A stretch of DNA of 64,000 nucleotides from Frateuria hangzhouensis. GTDB taxonomy: Bacteria > Pseudomonadota > Gammaproteobacteria > Xanthomonadales > Rhodanobacteraceae. The position numbers and the translations under genes are program-made. This document shows positions 41,543 to 50,212 of the stretch, one piece after another. Location: assembly GCF_026410505.1 (NCBI RefSeq), contig NZ_JAPMIU010000005.1:124001-188000 (forward strand), written 5' to 3'. The notes under the pieces are model-generated. The model was not told the origin of the DNA, ran no database searches, and saw only the letters and a program-made list of their open reading frames with translations. Each line of letters begins with the position of its first letter. The first letter of the stretch is position 1.

Positions 41543-42004
41543 ATGAACATTCCTGCCGTCCTGCGCCTGGCCGACATCGGTTTCCAGGCGCCCGCCGCCC
41601 TGCTCGCAGGCCACGGCCTTTCCCTGAAACGCGTTGCGGCCGGCGAGGCGATCCCCGGCAGCTACTGGGGCGATGAGGAGGCCGGCATCATCGGCACGAC
41701 CGTCTATGCGCGGGACGACACGCCGGTGCACTCGCTGCTGCACGAGGCCTGCCACCTGCTGGTGCTGCCGGTCGAACGCCGGCCCCAGGTGCACACCGAC
41801 GCCACCGATTCGGTGGAAGAGGAAGACGCCACCTGCTACCTGCAGATTCTGCTGGCCGATGAGTTGCCGGGCGTCGGCCGCGCGCGGTTGATGTCCGACA
41901 TGGATGCCTGGGGCTACAGCTTCCGGTTGGGCTCGACGCGGGCGTGGTTCGAGCAGGACGCCAGCGAGGCGCTGGCGTTCCTGCAGGCGCGCAAGCTCGC
42001 CTGA
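41543..42004 (+). CDS. Conserved hypothetical protein with HExxH motif
   Basis: 153 residues, no signal peptide. SLLHEACHLLVLP (H67-E68-A-C-H71) has the zinc-protease consensus HExxH, and VEEEDATCYLQ about 22 residues later could give the third ligand (E93-E95), as in minimal gluzincins. No protease family could be named. The start ATG lies seven bases after repeat A7, and no ribosome-binding site is visible. Known to me only as a xanthomonad conserved protein; activity is inferred. Confidence 0.7.
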   Translation: MNIPAVLRLADIGFQAPAALLAGHGLSLKRVAAGEAIPGSYWGDEEAGIIGTTVYARDDTPVHSLLHEACHLLVLPVERRPQVHTDATDSVEEEDATCYLQILLADELPGVGRARLMSDMDAWGYSFRLGSTRAWFEQDASEALAFLQARKLA

Positions 42005-42019
42005 TGGCACTCTTGCGAT

Positions 42020-42093
42020 TGTAGGAGCGCACCCTGTGCGCGACCGCGATGTATGGCGGCGCTTCGCGGTCGCGCACAGGGTGCGCTCCTACA
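42020..42093. repeat. Repeat family B, copy 4
   Basis: TGTAGGAGCGCACCCTGTGC with GCGACCGCGA and the complete mirror CGCACAGGGTGCGCTCCTAC. Lies between convergent genes. Confidence 0.95.
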
Positions 42094-42126
42094 AGAGACA
42101 TCTTGCCTCCGGCCAGGAGGCGGTCG

Positions 42127-42354
42127 CTACTTCCTGTGCCACCTGTCGTCATCGCCCTTCTCGTACTCGTTCTTCACCGCCGACCAGGCGACCTTGAACG
42201 ACACTTCTTCCTGCGATTCGTTGCCGCGGCGCTTGTCCGGGTCCGCGTACTCGTCCCAGGCGCTGTTGAACGCCTCCTTGAAGATGTCCTGCGCGTGGTC
42301 GGGCAGGTTGTCGCGCACGGATTCGGGCAGGTCGCTGGTGGATTTGTAGGGCAT
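42127..42354 (-). CDS. chaB: ChaB family protein
   Basis: 75 residues starting MPYKSTSDLPESVRDNLPDH. The DLPESVRDNLPDHAQDIFKEAFNSA segment is the ChaB signature. ChaB was named as a putative regulator of the cation antiporter ChaA, but there is no chaA here and the function is unsettled. GGGAGA precedes the ATG. Confidence 0.93.
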   Translation of the reverse strand: MPYKSTSDLPESVRDNLPDHAQDIFKEAFNSAWDEYADPDKRRGNESQEEVSFKVAWSAVKNEYEKGDDDRWHRK

Positions 42355-42438
42355 GGCCGGATCTCCCTCGAAGGAATCACGCCACCGTCCGCCGTTGCGC
42401 ATCAAGCGAGCGTCAAGCGCTGGCGGACACCACCGCAT

Positions 42439-43053
42439 TCAGCGCGACACGTGGCGATCGCCCGCCACATGCCAGCGCCAGGGCGACTCGGCCGCGCGCG
42501 TGATGCCGATGCGCGTCGATATCGCGGGCTCGGTCGGCGGCGGCGTGCCGTCGTCCACGATCGTGAAACCGCCCGCACCTTCGACCAGGTCGATGCCGTC
42601 CTGCGCGCCGGCGATGCCCAGCGCCTGGCACAGCCGCGCCGGACCGCGGCACAGATCGCGGTCGTGCCGGCAGCGTGGCCGGGCCGCGCGCATCGCCGCC
42701 AGCCCGGTCAACGGCGTCAGCGCCCGCAGCAGCACGGCCACGCCCTCGCCCTCCGCGCAGCACACCGGGTTGCAGCACCAGTGCATGCCGTAGGTGAAGT
42801 ACACGTACAGTCGCCCCGGTGGGCCGAACATGGTGGCGTTGCGCGCGGTACGCCCGCGCCAGGAATGCGCTGCCGGATCGATCGCACCGCAGTAGGCCTC
42901 GGTCTCGACGATGCGTCCGCTGCGCCCGTCGGCGCCCAGCAACACCTTGTTGAGCAGATCCGGCGCCACCACGCGCGGGTCGCGGGCGTAGAACGCCCGC
43001 GACAGCACGGTGGCCGAATGGCCGAGCAGCGAGGCGATGAAGTCCGGGGTCAT
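42439..43053 (-). CDS. 3-methyladenine DNA glycosylase (AAG/MPG family)
   Basis: 204 residues. LGADGRSGRIVETEAYCG (about 40-58) contains the catalytic Glu of the ETEAY motif, and AAHSWRGRTARNATMFGPPG and VYFTYGMHWCCNPV complete the alkyladenine glycosylase pattern. Excises alkylated purines to begin base-excision repair. An in-frame GTG at 43059 would add two residues; ATG preferred. The NPVCC after YGMHWC differs from the usual NVV but lies outside the catalytic residues. Confidence 0.93.
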   Translation of the reverse strand: MTPDFIASLLGHSATVLSRAFYARDPRVVAPDLLNKVLLGADGRSGRIVETEAYCGAIDPAAHSWRGRTARNATMFGPPGRLYVYFTYGMHWCCNPVCCAEGEGVAVLLRALTPLTGLAAMRAARPRCRHDRDLCRGPARLCQALGIAGAQDGIDLVEGAGGFTIVDDGTPPPTEPAISTRIGITRAAESPWRWHVAGDRHVSR

Positions 43054-43097
43054 GCGCACAGCATGCCGCGCGCGGCGTCAACGGCACACCGATGTCC

Positions 43098-43165
43098 CTA
43101 GGGTGGGCTTCAGCCCACCATGCCAGGTCGCGGCAAGGTCGACGGTGGGCTGAAGCCCACCCTGC
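43098..43165. repeat. Repeat family A, copy 8
   Basis: CTAGGGTGGGCTTCAGCCC and GGTGGGCTGAAGCCCACCC with TGC at the right edge. Two bases away from the stop codon of the DUF5916 gene. Confidence 0.93.
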
Positions 43166-43167
43166 GG

Positions 43168-45414
43168 CTACAGCTCGAAGCGATACGCCAGCTTGATCAG
43201 CAGCTGCTCGCTGTCGCGCAGGTCGAAGGCACGACCGAACTGGCTGCCGGCGCGGTCGAAGCGCGAGTCCAGTGCGTAGCCGCCACGCCCGTACACCACA
43301 TACAGGTCCGACAGCGGCGCCAGCTCGTAACGGTAGCGGATCTGGAAGCCCAGATTGCGCACGCTGAAGTCGGCCACTGGGTCGTCCACCGCCACCGCGC
43401 GCATGTCGCCGTTGACGCGGTAGGCCTGCAGCATGCGTGCATCCAGCCCCAGCGCCTGCAGCTTCACGCGCAGTTCCTGGCGGTTGCCGATGTTCCAGTT
43501 CACGCCGGCGTCGAGCATGAGCTGGTGGCTGTCGAAGCTGCCGACGAGGTTGTCGTGCTGCCACACCAGCCAGTCCGGATCGAACTCGTAGGTCACCCCG
43601 GCGAACACGCTGAAGGCGTCGTTGAGGAAGAAGGTCGGCTCGAACTCGGCCGCATAGCCGATGCGGTCCAGGCCCACGCGGTCGCTGCCCATCACGTCGA
43701 CCTCCACGCCCCAGGCCCAGTCGCCCTTGCGCGGGCTGGAGCGCTCCCACGCCAGCATCGCGTTCGAGGGCGTGCGCAGGGCACCGTGGCCGCGGGTCAG
43801 CAGGTCGTCGTGGGCGGCCGCATCGATGTTGAGCTGCCAGTCTTCTTCGCCGCCATCGCGCCGCTGGCTCTCGCGGATCACGCGGAACTGGCGCTGCAGC
43901 GACAGGCCGTGGTCGTTGTCCATGCCGATGACGCGCCAGTGCCACACATGCGAGGCGTAGCTCGAGGACGCCGGCAGGTCGGCGAAGCGGCGGCGCACCT
44001 CGTAGTGCAGGTAGTTGAGGCTGTTGCGCGGCAGGTAGCCGAAATCGTTGAGGTCGAGCTTGTCGTCGAAATGCATGCCCAGCCATTCCTGGGTCCAGCG
44101 CTCGTTCATCTCGTACTCGACCACCGTGGTGGCGCCGGTGCCCCGCACGGCGCGGCCCTGCTCATCGATCGCGCTGCCCACCACGTTGCTGGTGACGGTG
44201 AGCTTGTCGTTGGGCTGCCAGCGGTGGTCGATGCCCAGCACGTCGGCGTCGCGGTCCAGCCACGGCCGCTCCACGCGGGTAGCGAGCATGCCCAGACTCT
44301 GGCTGCCGAAGTCGTGCAGCAGCCGCACCGCCGAAAAGCTGCGCCCGGCGTCGCCGTTCTCCTCGGCCGCCAATACGCCGTAGCGGGTCGCACCCACGCT
44401 GCCGTTGAGCTTGATCGCGCCGGCCACGTCGCCCGCGCCGCTGCCGTCGTCCGCGGCACCACCCACGCGCCGGGTGTAGATCAGCTGGCTGTTGTCGATC
44501 AGCAGGCCGAAATCGAAGATGCCCTGGTTCTCGGTAAAGAACGGGCGCTTGTCGGTGAAGAAGGTTTCCTCGGCGCCGAAATTGACCACCAGGTCGTCGC
44601 TCTCGACCTGGCCGAAGTCGGGATTGATCGTGGCGGTGAGCTGGGTCTGCCCGTTGGGTTTCCAGAAGATGTCGGCGCCGCCGTCGAAGCTGTTGTCGCC
44701 GTTGACTTGGTCGCGCATGCCCAGCACGTACGGCGTGATCGCGAACAGCGACTGGGAGTAGGCAGGCATGGTCACCGGCATGAAGTCGGAGACGAAGCGC
44801 GGCTTGTTGAAGCTGGCCACTGGCCAGGCGTCGCGCTCGCCGGTAGAGCCGATCACGCGGTCCAGGTACAAGCCGATGGTGCGCTCGCCGCCGACCGCCT
44901 TGCGCATCGGCGCGATGTACCAGGGGATCAGCATCTCGGCCGTCCAGCCCTGCGCATCCTCGCTGGAGGCATGCTTCCAGTTGCCGTCCCAGTCGGTGTT
45001 GAACTGGGTCTCGTTGGTCAGCACCGCATCGTTGATGTCGTCGGCGAGCGTCACCATGAAGTTGTAGCCGGTGCGCCCGTCGCCGTCGAAATCGACCATC
45101 AGGTTCACCCGGTCGACCTGCGCCTGTTCGTCGCGGCGGATGCGCTGATGCGTGCGCGGCACGCCCGGCGGCTGGATGCAGCGGAAGGCGATCGCCAGGC
45201 CTTCGGGCGTGGACAGCACCCAGGCCTCGGTCGGCAGGCTGCCCGGCTCGCCGTTGAGCGGCTGTACCTTGCGGAAATCGGTGATGTGCCTGGCGCCCTG
45301 CCATTCGACCGGGTCGATGTGGCCGTCGACCTCCACCGCCATGGCGGGCAAGGCCAACAGGGCGAGCGGAGCGATCAGGGCGCGCGCGGCGCGGTGGCGT
45401 GCGGAAGAGCGCAT
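43168..45414 (-). CDS. DUF5916 protein: exported CBM9-like plus outer-membrane beta-barrel
   Basis: 748 residues. A signal peptide (about 1-26, ending PAMA) is followed by a CBM9-like sugar-binding fold (VDGHIDPVEWQGARHITDFR to about residue 200), then a DUF5916 barrel (NPDFGQVESDDLVVNFGAEE, FFTDKRPFFTENQGIFDFG) with alternating strands and a C-terminal aromatic strand ending YRFEL. Likely an outer-membrane protein. Cargo unknown. No TonB plug is seen. Confidence 0.88.
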   Translation of the reverse strand: MRSSARHRAARALIAPLALLALPAMAVEVDGHIDPVEWQGARHITDFRKVQPLNGEPGSLPTEAWVLSTPEGLAIAFRCIQPPGVPRTHQRIRRDEQAQVDRVNLMVDFDGDGRTGYNFMVTLADDINDAVLTNETQFNTDWDGNWKHASSEDAQGWTAEMLIPWYIAPMRKAVGGERTIGLYLDRVIGSTGERDAWPVASFNKPRFVSDFMPVTMPAYSQSLFAITPYVLGMRDQVNGDNSFDGGADIFWKPNGQTQLTATINPDFGQVESDDLVVNFGAEETFFTDKRPFFTENQGIFDFGLLIDNSQLIYTRRVGGAADDGSGAGDVAGAIKLNGSVGATRYGVLAAEENGDAGRSFSAVRLLHDFGSQSLGMLATRVERPWLDRDADVLGIDHRWQPNDKLTVTSNVVGSAIDEQGRAVRGTGATTVVEYEMNERWTQEWLGMHFDDKLDLNDFGYLPRNSLNYLHYEVRRRFADLPASSSYASHVWHWRVIGMDNDHGLSLQRQFRVIRESQRRDGGEEDWQLNIDAAAHDDLLTRGHGALRTPSNAMLAWERSSPRKGDWAWGVEVDVMGSDRVGLDRIGYAAEFEPTFFLNDAFSVFAGVTYEFDPDWLVWQHDNLVGSFDSHQLMLDAGVNWNIGNRQELRVKLQALGLDARMLQAYRVNGDMRAVAVDDPVADFSVRNLGFQIRYRYELAPLSDLYVVYGRGGYALDSRFDRAGSQFGRAFDLRDSEQLLIKLAYRFEL

Positions 45415-45527
45415 CGGAGACTTGGGAAGCAGGGACGCCGCGCAGCATAGGGCCGGTGGCCGCCAGTGCCGACTGGCGAAAGTCATGCCAACCCTGCACC
45501 GCCCGCGCGCATCGGTCCCGGATGATT

Positions 45528-45576
45528 GCGGGAGCGCACCAGGGCGCCCCATGATGCTCGCGCCCTGGGCGCTCCT
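45528..45576. repeat. Repeat family B, variant copy 5
   Basis: GCGGGAGCGCACCAGGGCG and CGCCCTGGGCGCTCCT arms, shorter and diverged from the other B copies. Near the 3' end of the efflux gene. Confidence 0.7.
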
Positions 45577-45580
45577 GGAC

Positions 45581-46837
45581 CTAACGGGGTTCGGCGATCT
45601 GCGCCTGCAACTCGATATCGCGCGGTGGCGGCACTCGCGGCACCCGCGTGACGCGTTGGTACCAGCCCCACGACAGCACGCCGGCCACCGTCATCACGCT
45701 CGCCCCCAGCGCCAACTGCAGCAGACTGCCCGAGAGCAATGGCGACAGCACCCCCGCCACCGCGCCATTGAGCAGCAGGCTGGCGAAGGCCTGCACCGAG
45801 GAAATCCCGCCGCGCTTGTGCGGGAAACGGTCCAGCAGCAGCAGTGTCAGCGTGGGGAAGGCCAACTGCACGCCGACACCATGCAGCACCAGTGGCAGCA
45901 TCGACCAGGGCAGCCGCGGCTGTGGGAAGACGAGCGCCAGCCCCACGTGCAGCACGCAGGCCAGCACCATCACCGCGTAGCCCAGGTTCACCGTGAAACC
46001 CACGCCGCGGCGTCCAGCCAGCCGTCCGGACAGCCAGGCGCCGCTGACCAGGCCGATCACCACCGGCACGAACAACCAGGGGAAACCCTGCGCCGACAGG
46101 TGCAGCAACTCGCGCACGATCTGCGGCGCCGAGGCGATGAACAGGAACAGGCCGGCGAAGTTGACCGAACTGGAAATCAGCAGAGGCCAGAACGGCCGGT
46201 CGCGCCCGAACGCGATGTAGCCGGCCAGCAACGGCTTCACCGCGAAGCGGCTGCGCCGCGCCGGCGGGTGGGTCTCGTCCAGCTTCCACACCAGCCATGC
46301 CGCCAGCAACAGCGTGAAGCCGGTCAGCAACCAGAAGATGCCATGCCAGCCGCCCAGCCCGAGCAACTGCGCGCCGACCATCGGCGCGATCACCGGCGCC
46401 ACGCCGAAGATCATCATCACCTGCGACATCAACCGCTGCGCCGCTTCGCCCTCGAGGCTGTCGCGGATCACCGCGCGGCCGACCACCAGGCCCGCACCCG
46501 CGCAGGCACCCTGGATGCCACGGCACACCAGCAGCATGCCGTAGGAGGTCGACAGGGCCGCGCCGGCCGACGCCAGCGCGTAGCCCAGCATGCCCGCCAC
46601 GATCACCGGCTTGCGCCCGGCCGCATCGGAGATCGCGCCATGGAACAGGCTCATCACCGCGTAGGTCAGCAGGTACACGCTGATCATTTGCTGCAACGCC
46701 ACCTCGTCCACGTCGAAGCGGGCGGCGATCAAGGGGAACGCCGGGAACACCGCATCGATCGAGAACGGCCCGATCATCGACAGCCCGGCCAGCAGCCAGG
46801 GCAGGCTGCGCCGGATGGGGGCATGCTTGGGGGTCAT
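45581..46837 (-). CDS. Bcr/CflA family multidrug efflux MFS transporter
   Basis: 418 residues with about twelve hydrophobic segments. The first loop sequence FHGAISDAAGRKPVIVAGML is motif A of the drug:H+ antiporter-1 family, and GIQGACAGAGLVVGRAVIRD is motif C-like, as in Bcr/CflA pumps. Likely exports hydrophobic drugs; substrates unknown. ATG at 46837 chosen; upstream extension is hydrophilic and atypical. Confidence 0.92.
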   Translation of the reverse strand: MTPKHAPIRRSLPWLLAGLSMIGPFSIDAVFPAFPLIAARFDVDEVALQQMISVYLLTYAVMSLFHGAISDAAGRKPVIVAGMLGYALASAGAALSTSYGMLLVCRGIQGACAGAGLVVGRAVIRDSLEGEAAQRLMSQVMMIFGVAPVIAPMVGAQLLGLGGWHGIFWLLTGFTLLLAAWLVWKLDETHPPARRSRFAVKPLLAGYIAFGRDRPFWPLLISSSVNFAGLFLFIASAPQIVRELLHLSAQGFPWLFVPVVIGLVSGAWLSGRLAGRRGVGFTVNLGYAVMVLACVLHVGLALVFPQPRLPWSMLPLVLHGVGVQLAFPTLTLLLLDRFPHKRGGISSVQAFASLLLNGAVAGVLSPLLSGSLLQLALGASVMTVAGVLSWGWYQRVTRVPRVPPPRDIELQAQIAEPR

Positions 46838-46913
46838 GGGATGGCCGCCGGGGAGCGATCGCGAGTATGCCACGCGCGCCCGGTGCCCTCTTGCAGGAGC
46901 CCACTACATGCTC

Positions 46914-47005
46914 GCTCCCCTGCTTGCAGGGGAGAGTGGGGAGCGGTGCTCTTTCGCTCCGGACGGCCCCCCTCCCAACCTCCCCCTGCAAGCAGGGGGA
47001 GGAGT
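46914..47005. repeat. Mirrored pair of hairpins (CCCCTGCTTGCAGGGG type)
   Basis: Left hairpin CCCCTGCTTGCAGGGG (46917-46932) and right hairpin CCCCCTGCAAGCAGGGGG (46982-46999) are reverse complements of each other, with GAGAGTGGGGAGC and CCCCTCCCAACCTC between. An orphan family C head (TTGCAGGAGCCCAC) precedes at 46891. This and the riboswitch occupy the gap 46838-47257. Confidence 0.75.
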
Positions 47006-47109
47006 TCCACGCGCACTGGCATGCATGCGGTTGCGTGGGGAGAGGCAAGGCGGTATCCACAGATGCGGGTCGGTGGCCTGGCGCTCACCCATCGGCTAGC
47101 ATCCGGCGC

Positions 47110-47183
47110 ATGGGAGATGGCATGCCTCCCGTTCCTCACGGAACGAACCGCCCCACGCCAGATGGGGTTGATGATGCCTGCAC
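47110..47183 (+). promoter_or_regulatory. Fluoride riboswitch (crcB motif)
   Basis: GGGAGATGGCATGCCTCCC (47112-47130) is followed by a small GTTCC/GGAAC hairpin, AACCGCCCC (47146-47154), GGGG and then TTGATGATGCCTGC (47168-47181). This order matches the fluoride aptamer: GGAGATGGCAT...CCTCC, AACCGCC stem, and TGATGATGCC whose ATGCC pairs with the early GGCAT as a pseudoknot. It lies 75 bases before crcB, the classical target. A GCGGGC/GCCCGT hairpin downstream may be part of the expression platform. Confidence 0.92.
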
Positions 47184-47257
47184 ACCGGTCGATCCCGGGT
47201 GCGGGCGCGTGCCCGTAGCGCGGACGTCCGAACGACTCGATCCTCAGGAGCGCTCTC

Positions 47258-47647
47258 TTGGGCTACACCGGATTTCTCGCGATCGGCTTCGGCGGCGCCG
47301 TCGGCTGCTGGCTGCGCTGGCTGCTCGGCCACCTGCTCAACCACCTCTTTCCCACGCTGCCGCCGGGCACGCTGCTGGCCAATCTGCTCGGCGGCCTGCT
47401 GATGGGCTGCGCGATGGGCGTGTGGGACCACTTTCAGGCGCTGCCGCCGGAACTGCGCCTGTTCGTGTTCACCGGCTTGCTCGGCGGGCTGACCACCTTC
47501 TCCACCTTCTCGGCCGAGTCCTCCACCCTGCTGCTGCGCCAGCAGTACCTGTGGTTCGGCGGCCACTTGCTGCTGCACCTGGCCGGCTCGGTCGGACTGA
47601 CCCTGCTGGGCATCGCGCTCACGCGCGGCCTGCTGCGCACCTTGTAG
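47258..47647 (+). CDS. crcB: Fluoride ion channel CrcB/Fluc
   Basis: 129 residues with four hydrophobic segments. Begins at a TTG (read MGYTGFLAIGFGGAVGCWLR) with AGGAGCG seven bases upstream; no ATG fits. GGLTTFSTFSAES (about residues 75-87) is the family's pore motif. Exports fluoride as an antiparallel dimer, controlled by the riboswitch just upstream. The TAG stop (47645-47647) is the TAG of the TGTAGGAGCCC head of repeat C4. Confidence 0.95.
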   Translation: MGYTGFLAIGFGGAVGCWLRWLLGHLLNHLFPTLPPGTLLANLLGGLLMGCAMGVWDHFQALPPELRLFVFTGLLGGLTTFSTFSAESSTLLLRQQYLWFGGHLLLHLAGSVGLTLLGIALTRGLLRTL

Positions 47648-47718
47648 GAGCCCACTCGTGGGCGATGCTTTTCCGCGCCATCTGGACCAAGGCATCACCC
47701 GCGATGGAGCTACCGCAG
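47643..47718. repeat. Repeat family C, copy 4 (supplies crcB stop codon)
   Basis: TTGTAGGAGCCCACTCGTGG and GCGATGC intact at the left. The right half (GCATCACCCGCGATGGAGCT then ACCGCAG) is partly decayed. Lies between crcB and the DUF190 gene. Confidence 0.88.
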
Positions 47719-47744
47719 GAAATCTCGCCGAGAGAGGACGTGCC

Positions 47745-48080
47745 GTGACCGAAATCACCACCGAAGGCGTCTGCCTTTGCTTCTACGCCCACCTGCGCGC
47801 GCGCCACGAGGGCATGCTGCTGTCCGAATGGCTGCTCGCGGAAGCCCGCCGCGCCGGCATCGGCGGCGGTTCCGTATTCCGCGCCACGACCGGCTTCGGC
47901 CGCCATGGCGTGCTGCACGAAGAGACCTTTTTCGAACTGGCCGACAACCTGCCGGTCAAGATCGAGTTCCTGCTGCGGCCGGAGCAGGCGGAAGCGTTTC
48001 TCGCGCGGGTACGTGACGCCGGCGTCGACGTCGTGTATGCAACCTCAGCCATACGCTTTGGAGTTCTGGGCGCGCAGTGA
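47745..48080 (+). CDS. DUF190 family protein
   Basis: 111 residues from GTG 47745 with GAGAGGA upstream (read MTEITTEGVCLCFYAHLRAR). The LLLSEWLLAEARRAGIGGGSVFRA-like segment and the KIEFLLRPEQAEAFLARV end match DUF190, which has a PII-like fold and is commonly found beside CrcB. It may sense fluoride or a nucleotide, but no function is proven. Confidence 0.9.
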   Translation: MTEITTEGVCLCFYAHLRARHEGMLLSEWLLAEARRAGIGGGSVFRATTGFGRHGVLHEETFFELADNLPVKIEFLLRPEQAEAFLARVRDAGVDVVYATSAIRFGVLGAQ

Positions 48081-48108
48081 CGCGTGCCGCCAACAGAAGG
48101 AGCGCGGT

Positions 48109-49248
48109 ATGCCCATGCGCCAGCAGTCCCTGAAACGCCGTGCCACCGAACTGCTGGCACTGGCCGGCATCCGCGCCGGCGACAAGCCGCCCTGTGATCT
48201 CTGTGTCCACGACGAGCGCCTGTATGCACGCGTCTTCGCGCACGGCTCGCTGGGGCTGGGCGAGGCCTACATGGATGGCTGGTGGGACAGCGACGACCTG
48301 CCCGGCCTGTTCACCCGCCTGCTGCGCGCCCAGCTGGACGAGGAGCTGCGAACCCTCGACACCCTGATCGCGCACCTGAAGGCCCGCTTCATCAACCTGC
48401 AACGGGGCGAGCACGCCTTCGAGATCGGCAAGGCCCACTACGACCTGGGCAATGACCTGTTCCAGGCCATGCTCGGCGAGCGGCTGGTGTACTCCTGCGG
48501 CTACTGGGCGCAGGCGACCAACCTCGACGACGCGCAGGTCGCCAAGCTCGACCTGATCTGCCGCAAACTGCGCCTCAAACCCGGCCAGCGCGTGCTCGAC
48601 ATCGGCTGCGGCTGGGGCGAGGCGCTGAAGTACGCGGCCGAGAAATACGGCGTCGAAGGGGTGGGCATCACCGTCTCGCAGGAACAGGCTGCCTACGCCC
48701 AGGCCTTGTGCGCCGGGCTGCCGGTGGAAATCCGCCTGCAGGACTACCACGAGCTGGACGAGCCGTTCGACGCGATCATGTCGATCGGCATGTTCGAGCA
48801 CGTCGGCGCACTCAATTACCGCAGCTACTTCGAAATGGCGCGGCGCTGCCTGCGCGAGGACGGCCCCGACGGCGGCGGGCTGTTCCTGCTCCACTGCATC
48901 GGCAGCAACGGCGCGCCCTCGCGGCCGGACCCGTGGATCGAGAAGTACATCTTCCCCAACTCGATGATCCCGGCGACCAGCCAGGCAGCCACCGCGCTGG
49001 AGGGCCTGTTCGTGGTCGAGGACTGGCACAACTTCGGCGCCGACTACGACCGCACCCTCACCGCGTGGCGCGCCAACTTCGATGCCGCCTGGCCGGCCTT
49101 GTCGCACCACTACGACGAACGCTTCCGCCGCATGTGGCATTACTACCTGGCCGTTTCCGCCGCGGTGTTCCGTAGCCGTCGCGACCAGCTCTGGCAACTC
49201 ACCCTGAGCCCACGCGGCGTGCCCGGCGGCTACCGCGTGCCGCGCTAG
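48109..49248 (+). CDS. cfa: Cyclopropane-fatty-acyl-phospholipid synthase
   Basis: 379 residues. AAGGAGCG lies a few bases before the ATG at 48109. The SAM-binding motif is VLDIGCGWGEALKYAAEKYG, and SIGMFEHVGALNYRSYFE and the YIFPNSMIPATSQAA segment carry CFA synthase active-site residues. Adds a methylene bridge to unsaturated membrane lipids. It follows DUF190 by 28 bases and may belong to the fluoride-controlled transcript, though the repeat C4 lies in between. The last 4 bases overlap the convergent LysR gene. Confidence 0.95.
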   Translation: MPMRQQSLKRRATELLALAGIRAGDKPPCDLCVHDERLYARVFAHGSLGLGEAYMDGWWDSDDLPGLFTRLLRAQLDEELRTLDTLIAHLKARFINLQRGEHAFEIGKAHYDLGNDLFQAMLGERLVYSCGYWAQATNLDDAQVAKLDLICRKLRLKPGQRVLDIGCGWGEALKYAAEKYGVEGVGITVSQEQAAYAQALCAGLPVEIRLQDYHELDEPFDAIMSIGMFEHVGALNYRSYFEMARRCLREDGPDGGGLFLLHCIGSNGAPSRPDPWIEKYIFPNSMIPATSQAATALEGLFVVEDWHNFGADYDRTLTAWRANFDAAWPALSHHYDERFRRMWHYYLAVSAAVFRSRRDQLWQLTLSPRGVPGGYRVPR

Positions 49249-50171
49249 GGTCGGACGCGGCGGCCGCGGCCGGCACGGGGGCCAGGGGCATCGGCTTCCA
49301 TCCCGGCCTGCAACCAGGCGCCCAGCGCGCGCAGTTCCTCCTGCCGCGGCGAGTCGGGCGCGTACACCAGGTGATAGGGATGGCCCTGGAGTACGGGGCC
49401 GAACGGTTGCACCAGCGTGCCCGCGCGCAGGTCCGGCTCACACAGCAACAGGCTGAACAGTGCGACGCCCTGCCCGGCCAGTGCCGCCTGGATGGCATGG
49501 TTCTCGTCGCTGAACACGATGCCGGCGCCGGCATCCAGGCCGGCGACGTTCGCCTGCTCCTGCCAACGCCGCCACGTCGGATTGTCCGCCCGTCGGTTGT
49601 GCCATTCGAAATGCAACAGCGGATGTCGACGCAGGTCCGCTCGCCGGCACAACCGCAGGGCGGGGCTGCATACCGGCGCAAAGCGGTTGACGGCAAGCGG
49701 TAGCGCGACCAGGCCGGGCCAGGGCCCGCGGCCGTAGCGGATCGCCGCATCGATATCGCTGCCTTCCAGCCGCACCGGCGCATCCGAGGCGTGCAGGCGC
49801 AACTCCATGCCGGCGTGCTCCTGTCGGAAGGAGGCGATGTGCGGCACCAGCCAGCGTGCCACGAACGCACTGGTCGCCGACAGCGTGAGACTGCGGCGCG
49901 CGCGCTGTCCGGCCAGCCCTTCCAGCGCGCGGACGAAGGCATCGAAGCCGTCGCGCAACACCGGATAAAGCGCCTGCGCCGGTGCCGTGGCAACCACCCG
50001 GCGCGTCTGCCGTTCGAACAGGCGCAGGCCCAGGCGTTGCTCGAGCTGGTGCACCTGGTGGCTGATCGCCGCGGGAGTCACGCCGAGCTCGTCGGCGGCC
50101 CGTTTGAAGCTCGAATGCCGCGCCGCCGCCTCGAAGGCGCGCAGCGAGGCCAGCGGCGGAAGCTTGCGCAT
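49245..50171 (-). CDS. LysR-type transcriptional regulator (GcvA-like)
   Basis: 308 residues starting MRKLPPLASLRAFEAAARHS. Helix-turn-helix around SFKRAADELGVTPAAISHQV (about 21-40), then the effector domain with IDAAIRYGRGPWPGL typical of GcvA/AmpR relatives. Divergent from the azoreductase gene by 130 bases, so it probably regulates it. AT-rich spacer has the palindrome AAACGATCGTTT. The terminal four bases overlap the end of cfa. Confidence 0.93.
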   Translation of the reverse strand: MRKLPPLASLRAFEAAARHSSFKRAADELGVTPAAISHQVHQLEQRLGLRLFERQTRRVVATAPAQALYPVLRDGFDAFVRALEGLAGQRARRSLTLSATSAFVARWLVPHIASFRQEHAGMELRLHASDAPVRLEGSDIDAAIRYGRGPWPGLVALPLAVNRFAPVCSPALRLCRRADLRRHPLLHFEWHNRRADNPTWRRWQEQANVAGLDAGAGIVFSDENHAIQAALAGQGVALFSLLLCEPDLRAGTLVQPFGPVLQGHPYHLVYAPDSPRQEELRALGAWLQAGMEADAPGPRAGRGRRVRP

Positions 50172-50212
50172 GGTCGTGGTCCGAAGTGAATACAACTAAA
50201 CCATAAGCTGAA

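Noticed and set aside
41543-42004. Calling the HEACH protein a metalloprotease
   Set aside because: The motif is suggestive, but a five-residue match in an orphan protein is not enough to assign the activity.
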